Of a stretch of 64,000 nt of DNA, positions 43,979-51,617 are shown piece by piece. A program made the position numbers and the translations under genes. Under the pieces are notes generated by a model. That model had not been told where the DNA came from. It saw only the letters and a program-made list of their open reading frames with translations, and ran no database searches. The stretch's first letter is position 1. Every line of letters starts with the position of its first letter. This DNA is from Aculops lycopersici (taxonomy: Eukaryota; Arthropoda; Arachnida; Trombidiformes; Eriophyidae), in the NCBI GenBank assembly GCA_015350385.1, contig WNKI01000001.1, positions 1,667,870 through 1,731,869 on the forward strand. The letters are read 5' to 3'.

Positions 43979-45802
43979 ATGGATAGATCAAAAGATAGAC
44001 ACCAGTACCATCATTATGATAGATCTGACAGAAATAGGGATCGAGATCGAGGACGAGATCGCGGTGACATTAGACATCGAGAGCAACAGAACACCAGAGA
44101 CAGGGATGCAAATGTGATTAAGGTAGACAAAAGTGAACTAGACGAAGCCAAGAATAGATATTATGGCGTTAGACCCGAGAGAAAACAAAAGCGTCGGGCT
44201 AATAAGAAATTCAACTTCGAATGGGATGAGTCGGAGGATACTACTGCCACGACCTCATATGTTGACAGACATCAACCACAATTCTTCGGCCGAGGTCACT
44301 TAGGTGGCATTGATATAAAAGAACAAAGAGCTGAACAGGCTATGTATTATCGTGAGCTCAAGAAACAAAAGCGAGAAGAAGATAAGATGGCCGACTTGCA
44401 TTGGTCTAAAAAGGACCTCAAAGACATGACTGAGAGGGATTGGAGAATCTTCAGAGAAGACTTCGAGATAGTCATCAAAGGAGGAAGACATCCACCGCTC
44501 ATAAGAGATTGGAAAGAATGTGACTTGCCTCGACAAATTTATGATATAATCAAGCGATGTGGCTACAAAGAGCCGACAGCAATTCAAAGAGCAGCCATAC
44601 CTATCGGCTTGCAAAACCGTGATATTATCGGGGTCGCAGAGACAGGTTCCGGCAAAACCCTCGCCTTCCTCATTCCACTACTAGTTTGGATTACATCATT
44701 ACCAAAGATTGATCGCGCCGAGGAAGACGATCTCGGACCCTATGCATTGATCTTAGCGCCTACTCGTGAATTAGCCCAACAGATCGAAGAAGAGACACTC
44801 AAATTTGCTAGAGGCCTAGACATTCGCACCGCGCTCGTTATCGGTGGTACCTCGATGGATGATCAATGCTCAAAACTAAGAGGTGGCACTGAGATTGTCA
44901 TAGCTACACCTGGTAGGCTCATCGATTTACTAGAGAATAGATATCTAGTCTTGTCTAGGTGTACTTATGTTGTTCTCGATGAAGCTGATCGGATGATTGA
45001 TATGGGCTTTGGACCAGATGTTCAGAAGATTCTAGCTTATATGCCAGCTACAAACCTTAAACCAGATACAGACGATGCCGAAGATGATGGTGTACTCCGC
45101 AAGAACTATTTTTCTAAAGAAAAATACCGTCAGACGGTCATGTTTACTGCCACAATGCCACCGACGGTCGAGAAGATCGCAAAGGACTACCTCCGCCGAC
45201 CATCCATCGTCTACATTGGATCTGCAGGTAAACCGGTTGATAGAGTCAAACAAAGAATCTATTATCTTTCCGAAAGTGCTAAGCGCAAGAAGCTGTTCGA
45301 GATTCTTCGAACCGAGAACCCGGAACCTCCTGTTATCGTCTTTGTCAACCAAAAAAGCTCGGCAGATACGCTTGCAAAAGCTCTAGAAGCGGATGGCTTC
45401 GCCGCTTGTGCTCTTCACGGTGGTAAAGATCAGGACAAACGTGATAGCGCCATGACAAACATAAAATCCAAGAGCAAAGATATACTTGTTGCAACTGACG
45501 TGGCTGGTAGGGGTATTGATATCAAGGATGTCGGATTGGTTATCAATTATGACATGTCCAGGACGGTCGAAGCCTACACTCACAGGATTGGACGTACAGG
45601 TCGTGCAGGTAAGAAGGGTGAAGCTATCACGTTCTTGACAAAAGAAGACTCTCATCTATTTTATGATTTGAAACAAATTCTTTTGGCATCACCTCACGCT
45701 ACAATGCCCAATGAGTTTACCAACCATCCGGATGCATCGAACAAGCCTGGAACTGTAACGCAGAAAAAGGGTGGTAAGGGTGGACGAGATATGCTGGTCT
45801 AG
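43979..45802 (+). CDS. DDX23: DEAD-box RNA helicase DDX23/PRP28
   Basis: One exon of 607 residues. PRP28/DDX23 drives the exchange of U1 for U6 at the 5' splice site when the spliceosome is activated. An RD-rich N-terminus (about 6-45) replaces the long RS domain of vertebrates, followed by the family-specific FNFEWDESEDT and RHPPLIRDWKECDLP segments. Helicase motifs are in order: Q motif GYKEPTAIQ, AETGSGKT at about 220-227, PTRELA, GG, TPGR, DEAD at about 334-337, TAT, VFVNQ, VATDVAGRGID and HRIGRTGRAG. Human DDX23 has 820 residues; the difference lies almost wholly in the N-terminus. An AATAAA is at 45858-45863. The AAMP gene follows on the same strand 270 bp downstream. Confidence 0.95.
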   Translation: MDRSKDRHQYHHYDRSDRNRDRDRGRDRGDIRHREQQNTRDRDANVIKVDKSELDEAKNRYYGVRPERKQKRRANKKFNFEWDESEDTTATTSYVDRHQPQFFGRGHLGGIDIKEQRAEQAMYYRELKKQKREEDKMADLHWSKKDLKDMTERDWRIFREDFEIVIKGGRHPPLIRDWKECDLPRQIYDIIKRCGYKEPTAIQRAAIPIGLQNRDIIGVAETGSGKTLAFLIPLLVWITSLPKIDRAEEDDLGPYALILAPTRELAQQIEEETLKFARGLDIRTALVIGGTSMDDQCSKLRGGTEIVIATPGRLIDLLENRYLVLSRCTYVVLDEADRMIDMGFGPDVQKILAYMPATNLKPDTDDAEDDGVLRKNYFSKEKYRQTVMFTATMPPTVEKIAKDYLRRPSIVYIGSAGKPVDRVKQRIYYLSESAKRKKLFEILRTENPEPPVIVFVNQKSSADTLAKALEADGFAACALHGGKDQDKRDSAMTNIKSKSKDILVATDVAGRGIDIKDVGLVINYDMSRTVEAYTHRIGRTGRAGKKGEAITFLTKEDSHLFYDLKQILLASPHATMPNEFTNHPDASNKPGTVTQKKGGKGGRDMLV

Positions 45803-46072
45803 CTCTTATAGGTGTTGTAATCCCAAACATGACTCATAAATCAGGTTCTGATCTGTTAATAAATAAACTCATAGATGATAACTTATCTATTTCGATAACG
45901 CCGGTGTATCTGTAAAAATATAAACAACTGATTCGGTTTGTTTTGTCAAATTTCATTCTATGAGCACATGGCAGCACAACACGCGGCTCATTTTGTCGGC
46001 ATGCAACTTCAAAACCAAAGAGCACTTGTTTTATTATTACCATATAATTAGATTTTTTTGAAACTTATATTC

Positions 46073-47350
46073 ATGATGACATCAACTATGGAACCTTTCA
46101 CCAGGCATACCGACTCTGTACTCTGTTGCTCAATAGATAGCAATTCAAGACTAGCCGTCTCAGGCGGGATCGATGACACCGCATTTGTTTGGGATCTCAA
46201 CACTAAACATGTGATATTTGAATGTCTCGGGCATAAAGAATCGGTTGTTGCGGCTGCTTTCAGTGCAAACTCAACGTATGTTGCAACCGGAGACCTAAAT
46301 GGGTATATTCAAGTCAGAAATACCACCACGGGAATCAAAGTTTTCGATTTCTACATCGATGAGATTAATTGGATCTTGTGGCATAACATATCCGAATATG
46401 TCCTTATTGCTGGCACCACGAAAGGAGACTTCTGGGTTTGGAATGTCAATGACCCAGCCGCCGTGAAGACATTTGCATCATATGGGCGCCGAACTACTGC
46501 AGCTAGGCTATTAGCAGATGGCATAAAGATTGTTGTCTCATATTCCGACGGATCCTTAAGAGTTTTTGACCTCAAAACAAGGCAAACCATATTCCAACTC
46601 AATGATGCTGCCAATCAATCCGAAATCATCTGTCTAGATTTGAATCCAAGTAAGACTCTAGTGGCTGTCGGCTGTATGAACTCGACTGTGAAACTGATAA
46701 CTCTGAGCAACTTCAAGATCATCGGCACCCTCGCATGTAAATCCCCTGAATCGACAAGCAAAGCCGATGGTTCGACCGAGGGCGCTAACCACACCGAAAC
46801 AAATGATCAAGGTTCGTCCACAGGAAACAAAGACGACGTAGAAATCGAAACTGAGGACGCTGATGTTGACGATGATGATGATCAGCCACCGGCCGATGCC
46901 GAAGCAGTTGAAGTTATTGACGATTTCACGAATGCTGATGACATGCCAGGCGAGGAGGATGTAGATGACGAGGATATCGAGTCGGATGACGAAATGGATC
47001 CAATGAATCCTGATGAGGCCTCTGTCGAGAGTGTATCGTTTTCACCCTGCGGTCGATTTTTAGCGGGCGCAAATGTTTATGGCACTATAGTAATTTGGGA
47101 CGTAGGTACTTTGGTCACAAGATGTGAGATACATACCAACATTGGGGTCACGAGAGCTAGTTGGTCCGAGTCTGGACTTCTGGTGACAGGCTGTTTGGAT
47201 GGTGCCATAAGGATATACGACAACAATTTGAACAAAGTGAGGGATGAGCAATTGCATAAAGATCAGATCTTGGACGTCGCATGCAAGGGTAATTTGATTG
47301 TATCAGCATCTGAAGATAAGACTTGCCAAACGATGAAGATAGGAGAATAA
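46073..47350 (+). CDS. AAMP: AAMP WD40-repeat protein
   Basis: A frame of 425 residues from the ATG at 46073 (a second ATG follows directly, a third at codon 6). The WD40 repeats follow AAMP order: HTDSVLCCSID, SGGIDDTAFVWDL, GHKESVVAAAFS, ATGDLNGYIQV, INWILWHN and AGTTKGDFWVWNV. AAMP and its yeast relative Sqt1 act as cytoplasmic chaperones, Sqt1 for ribosomal protein uL16; vertebrate AAMP is also linked to cell migration. An acidic insert of roughly 90 residues (Asp/Glu runs, around nt 46750-47015) separates the repeats before SVSFSPCGRFLAGANV, and is much longer than the equivalent loop of human AAMP. The acidic N-terminal leader of human AAMP is missing, so the acid tract may have changed place. 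The gene converges with H2B. Confidence 0.88.
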   Translation: MMTSTMEPFTRHTDSVLCCSIDSNSRLAVSGGIDDTAFVWDLNTKHVIFECLGHKESVVAAAFSANSTYVATGDLNGYIQVRNTTTGIKVFDFYIDEINWILWHNISEYVLIAGTTKGDFWVWNVNDPAAVKTFASYGRRTTAARLLADGIKIVVSYSDGSLRVFDLKTRQTIFQLNDAANQSEIICLDLNPSKTLVAVGCMNSTVKLITLSNFKIIGTLACKSPESTSKADGSTEGANHTETNDQGSSTGNKDDVEIETEDADVDDDDDQPPADAEAVEVIDDFTNADDMPGEEDVDDEDIESDDEMDPMNPDEASVESVSFSPCGRFLAGANVYGTIVIWDVGTLVTRCEIHTNIGVTRASWSESGLLVTGCLDGAIRIYDNNLNKVRDEQLHKDQILDVACKGNLIVSASEDKTCQTMKIGE

Positions 47351-47452
47351 GGAACGACAGAACTTGATACTAGGGATTTTTAAGATTTGTAAAATTTATT
47401 TTAGCGGGTTACTGCAACTGTTTCACTCTTATGATTCAATATTATTTACATT

Positions 47453-47468
47453 GGCCCTTATAAGGGCC
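47453..47468 (-). terminator. histone 3' stem-loop of H2B
   Basis: GGCCCTTATAAGGGCC fits the replication-dependent histone consensus GGYYYTTHTHARRRCC exactly. It lies 163 bases after the H2B stop and would be bound by SLBP for U7-dependent 3' end processing. As a full palindrome it reads the same on both strands. Confidence 0.85.
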
Positions 47469-47631
47469 TTTAGATCTACATTAGTAATCCTGAATTGCCC
47501 CTCGTTTCGCCTTCACTCGACAACTCGCGTGTCTCCGGCTATTTCTCTGGTCTTTGGGTTTTAGGTTACAACATGTCAGAAGGGGTCGTTGGGGAGGTGG
47601 GTTGTGTGAGTTTCCTATCCGTGCAAGAAAT

Positions 47632-48008
47632 TTACTTGGATGAAGTGTACTTGGTCACGGCCTTGGTTCCCTCAGAGACGGCGTGCTTGGCCAACTCTCC
47701 TGGAAGCAACAGTCTGACGGCGGTTTGGATCTCTCTTGATGTGATGGTGGATCTCTTGTTGTAGTGGGCCAGACGGGAAGCCTCGGCGGCGATACGCTCG
47801 AAGATGTCGTTGACGAAGGAGTTCATGATGCTCATGGCCTTGGATGAAACTCCGGTGTCTGGGTGGACTTGCTTCAAGCACCTTGTAGGATGTAGATGGA
47901 GAACGACTCCTTCCTTCTCTTCTTCTTCTTCTTCTTGTCACCGGCACGGACAGCCTTTTGGGCCTTTCCTGCCTTCTTCACGGCTTTTCCTGATGGCTGA
48001 GGAGGCAT
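47632..48008 (-). pseudogene. histone H2B with two single-base insertions
   Basis: The N-terminal 40 codons (48008-47889; MPPQPSGKAVKKAGKAQKAV through RRKESFSIYI) are a normal H2B. Then an extra base at 47888 shifts the frame, four expected codons (YKVL, 47887-47876) follow, and another extra base at 47875 shifts it again. After that the last 80 codons (KQVHPDTG to TKYTSSK) are perfect H2B. Without the two bases the frame is 125 codons, the normal length. As written it stops after ILQGA. The promoter and 3' stem-loop look intact and the remaining sequence is fully conserved. This is therefore either a very recent pseudogene or, perhaps more likely for a multicopy gene, a sequencing or assembly error in a working gene. 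Confidence 0.85.
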
Positions 48009-48939
48009 ATTGATGATGGGTTTTTGTTTTGGGTGATGTGAACTAGTCGACAACAAAATTAGTCTGTGGCCAGAAACACAAACGCCAGAAGTATTTATAC
48101 CGACCAAGCGGGTGTTTGCCGCACACACACAAAACTCAATGCAACGCAGCGGTCGCCCGCTCTTTCTCTCTCTCCCTCTCTGCCTCTCGCTGGCCGCTGC
48201 AGCGACAACCGGGTGTTTGCGCCACACATTCACCTTTGCATTGCACGATCGCCGCTGGTCGCGCCAAAAATCTTGTTCTTGGCCATCGAAAAAATCCAGC
48301 CGGTGTTTGCAACACCGAAATCCCCGAGTGTTTGTTGCACACAACCTGTGTGTGCGAGCATGAACCAGAGGCACGGAGGTATTTCGGGTTTTTGGGTGCT
48401 TGGGCAACCAGAAACCCGTCTCGCCTCCAATTCTGGCGCCAAAATATGCAAAGCAGGCGAAGCTCATCCGAGCTGTCGCATCGCTTTTTAGATGCGCTGT
48501 GAGCGAACAGCTGGTTTTCACAATTAGTGCGCGTGTTGCATTCCAAGGTGCACAAGCCTCGCGCATCGAGCTCGAAACGCGCCAATTGTGTGATGAGTAC
48601 ACTCGCAGCTTGGCCAGCAGGCTGTGCGAACCAAACACTCAGCTCACCTTGTTGCGAGTTGCAACAGGGCAGCCGCCGTTTGTGTGCAGCAAACACCATT
48701 GCCATTCGCTGACGTCGCAGTAATAGTGGCGCCGGCGGCGGCAACACACAGATACGAGGCGGCGTGAGCGAAACACCAGACGATAATCGTGTGTTGTCAG
48801 CAGCTGGGGTATATAAACTCGCAAGCGGCCATCGGAGGTGGTCAGTCAACAAATAGTTTGTCGCCAGTTCACATCAGCTGAATTATTAAATTTTCGCTAT
48901 TACAGCACCCAAACAACAAACCCCAACAAGAAACTCAAA
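48009..48939. promoter_or_regulatory. bidirectional H2B/H2A promoter
   Basis: 931 bp separate the divergent histone start codons. For H2B a TATAAATA lies on the minus strand at 48099-48092. For H2A a TATATAAA is at 48810-48817, with a TCAGT initiator at 48842-48846. CCAAT-like sites occur near 48427 and 48581, an octamer-like CTTTGCAT at 48233-48240 and ATGCAAAG near 48446, and a TGACGTC site at 48710. GTGTTTG occurs four times in the left half and its complement CAAACAC twice in the right half. Confidence 0.75.
48810..48846 (+). promoter_or_regulatory. H2A core promoter: TATA box and TCAGT initiator
   Basis: TATATAAA at 48810-48817 is followed, 34 bases from its first base to the initiator A, by TCAGT at 48842-48846, the arthropod initiator consensus. 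This predicts a 5' untranslated leader of about 96 bases before the ATG at 48940. Confidence 0.7.
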
Positions 48940-49317
48940 ATGTCAGGCCGTGGAAAGGGAGGAAAGGTAAAGTCCAAGGCAAAGTCCCGTTCATCAAGGG
49001 CAGGATTGCAGTTCCCAGTTGGTCGTATCCACAGACTGCTGAGAAAGGGAAACTACGCCGAGCGAGTTGGAACCGGTGCCCCAGTTTACTTGGCCGCCGT
49101 GTTGGAGTACTTGGCCGCTGAAGTTTTGGAGTTGGCAGGTAACGCCGCCCGTGACAACAAGAAGACCAGAATTATCCCCCGTCACTTGCAATTGGCCATC
49201 AGAAACGACGAGGAGTTGAACAAGCTATTGGCTGGAGTGACCATTGCCCAGGGTGGTGTGTTACCAAACATCCAAGCCGTCTTGTTGCCAAAGAAGACCG
49301 AGAAGGTAAAGCCATAA
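48940..49317 (+). CDS. histone H2A, replication-type
   Basis: A frame of 125 residues with no intron, starting MSGRGKGGKVKSKAKSRSSR and running through the histone fold (AGLQFPVGRIHRLLRKGNYAE, the acidic-patch region, IRNDEELNKLL) to a short basic C-terminus. It pairs with H2B in the nucleosome. The C-terminus has no SQ(E/D) phosphorylation motif, so it is canonical H2A rather than H2A.X or H2A.Z. A perfect histone stem-loop follows at 49427-49442, and an AATAAA at 49488 may allow polyadenylated transcripts in non-dividing cells. It is divergent from H2B and convergent with ladybird. Confidence 0.97.
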   Translation: MSGRGKGGKVKSKAKSRSSRAGLQFPVGRIHRLLRKGNYAERVGTGAPVYLAAVLEYLAAEVLELAGNAARDNKKTRIIPRHLQLAIRNDEELNKLLAGVTIAQGGVLPNIQAVLLPKKTEKVKP

Positions 49318-49426
49318 ACTGATTGACCTTCATAAGCACTCCCTTGTAACAAAACCTAAACCCCCAAGAGACCAACTACAAATAAGAACTGGCAAGTCAT
49401 GTTCGAGTAGTCCTTTTATTATTAAC

Positions 49427-49442
49427 GGCCCTTATTAGGGCC
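49427..49442 (+). terminator. histone 3' stem-loop of H2A
   Basis: GGCCCTTATTAGGGCC fits the histone stem-loop consensus exactly (6-bp stem, 4-base loop) and lies 110 bases after the H2A stop. It marks a cell-cycle-regulated, normally non-polyadenylated mRNA. Confidence 0.92.
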
Positions 49443-49631
49443 ATGTATATACAACTATGAGTGAAATCATAAGAGCATAAGTTATTAAATAAACTATACT
49501 GCAATCATATTATTACAAATACCAAATCTTCTGTCCTATCTCCTTCAGCCTAATTTTTAGTCGTATATCTTTATTTTTCAGGCCACCTAATGCCGTAAAT
49601 TCGCTCCGACCTAATGCAAGCGCACTCTTGC

Positions 49632-50121
49632 TCAAGGTTCGTCCTTCATCTTCGTCCCTCCCATCGTTAGGCCGGTTGCACGGCAGATTGCATCAGTGGG
49701 TTTCATTGCAGCGAAAGCTTGAAAGGTTTCCAAGAATGTTTTGTAAGTTCCAATATTGTTTAACATGGCCGCCGTCTCAAGATCCCGTCTCTGTTCCTCT
49801 TGGTCTCGTTTTTGTTTGGCCCGTCGATTCTGTTTGGTATTATATCGAGAGTTGATTAGTATTTTGAAACTAAGCGGATAAATGGAGTAAATCAGTCTGA
49901 AGCCTAAACACCTACCTGAAACCACGTGATGACTTGAGCGTTAGATAGATTCAAGGTTAGCGCTATCTCGTCGCGATCTGTTGGCGACAGGTACTTTTGT
50001 AGACTAAATCTTCGTTCCAGCTCGTAGATTTGGTTATTTGTGAATGCAGTTCTGGATTTTCTCTTCTTTTTAGAGGTTTGTTTGCTACTAAAATTGGTAT
50101 TTCCATGATCTGGATCGCGCT
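49632..50121 (-). CDS. LBX: ladybird/LBX homeobox gene, two 3' exons
   Basis: Two exons are visible: 50121-49916 and 49829-49632, separated by an 86-bp phase-0 intron (GTAGGT donor, ACAG acceptor). Together they encode about 133 residues: a short linker, the homeodomain (KKRKSRTAFTNNQIYELERR start, helix 3 NAQVITWFQ then NRRAKQKRD after the intron) and a C-terminal tail of about 50 residues. Thr47 in VITWFQNRR, RTAFTN and QKYLSPTDRD are hallmarks of the LBX class. Ladybird factors are nuclear and specify muscle, heart and neural cell types. The upstream exon border has a perfect TACTAAC branch site, a pyrimidine tract and CATAG, and an in-frame stop precedes it, so a 5' exon (with the LBX N-terminal repressor motif) must lie further upstream. 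I could not find it in the window. Confidence 0.92.
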
Positions 50122-51588
50122 CTATGGGTGTGTCAGATAGAGATTGAGAAAGAGTAAGTTAGTAAATATGAGTATTGGTTTTGACTAGGAACATTTAGCT
50201 CGACATTTTCGCAAATTTCCACCAAGCAATGATACTACATTTTCGCGGAAGTGAGATAAAAATGCAACAGGTTGTAATGAGGCACCTAGAGGAAATGGTT
50301 GACATTCGTCAAGATGGCGGTTTGTTTACACCTCTAGTTCGAGATTTGCACGCTAGGTGGCGCACGAGAGACACCACTAGAGTTTCGCGCCTTCGAGTTT
50401 GGGCGCCACTATTTTCCTCTCCGGGCCGCTATGGCGCATAGCCAAGCACAACACTAGATGGTGTCCAGTTTAGTCATATCCTGTCAATTTGGCGCCTTCT
50501 TGAGCCTAGTCAAGTTCCAAGTTGGAGTGATTATCTCTTCATCGAGTTAGCTAGCCGAAAAAATTTCGCCGAATCTCGGATCCTCACCGAAACTGGACTC
50601 GATATCTCATGAGAGATGGAGAGCAGCTACAAGCCAGTCAGTTTGGTTACCACTGGAGCATGGATAAAGTTTGCGTAATCATTATAATGGCAGTAAAAAC
50701 AACAAAAACTACAACAGCAGCAGTGGGGACAACTACAACTACAACAGCAAGAACTGATTTGATTTAGTCCGTCTCGTTTCGTCATTTAGTCATGGCGATT
50801 TGGCCGAGTAAACTTTGTGTCCCACGAGAAAAGACTTGGTCTTGTCTGTTGGAACACTGTAAATCCCAAGGCCGCTAGCGAGAGATTAGAGTGTGTTAGT
50901 TGGTAAATCTTGCACAAGTTCCTACCCAATGGCCGCGCTTGAAGTTGCAAGATTTACATGAACAGGAACAGGGATGGACAATATTGTGGTCTGAGCTGAT
51001 GATGTCTCTCTCCCTCCCTCTCTCTCTCTATCTTTCTCTAGTGTGATAGCCAATTTGGCGATAAATTAGCCAACAACAGTTGAGTTTTACTATTCCCCTC
51101 TAGTGAGCTTCTAATAACTAGCATCTAGGAACAACGATTGTGTGTCAGCAAAGAGAGTAAAATTTACTCTCTTCACTTTGATGTCTCTGTCGCCAACTGG
51201 CCGGCAAAGTCAATTGGCTTTGCAGCATCAGCCTATTAGCCGGTTCGTGGATTTACCCATAGAGCACTCGTCGTCACTTGCCCTAGTGGCAAGTGCACAA
51301 TTAGTTAGTGTAAAGCACACTTATGATCGTCTAGTCAAGTGATCGGCAATGGGGATGCAAATTTACGGTCGGCCACTGGGGATTAATTGCCTCTCACGCG
51401 AACACTTCAAGTTCGTGTGGCGCCAAGTTCACAGGATCCCAGTTTTTTTCCATTGGATCATATGGTCTACTTTCTACTTGGTATTGGTCGAAGCAGAGAC
51501 GAGAGTAGCTGATCTCATAATAAGAAACCAGTTGGTAAATAGGAAATCGTTAGCTCAGTTAGCTGGAGAAGGCGAAACTCTTGCTTTT

Positions 51589-51617
51589 GTCGTCGTCGTC
51601 GTCGTCGTCGTCGTCGT
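51589..51617 (+). repeat. GTC trinucleotide microsatellite
   Basis: About ten uninterrupted GTC units in non-coding sequence. On the minus strand this would read as polyaspartate, but no gene surrounds it. Confidence 0.88.

Noticed and set aside
47495..47764. Plus-strand frame opposite H2B
   Set aside because: Antisense shadow of the highly conserved H2B sequence.
48066..48852. Several long frames on both strands in the histone promoter
   Set aside because: Non-overlapping with any known family, full of reading produced by the GTGTTTG repeats, and bounded by two clear promoters.
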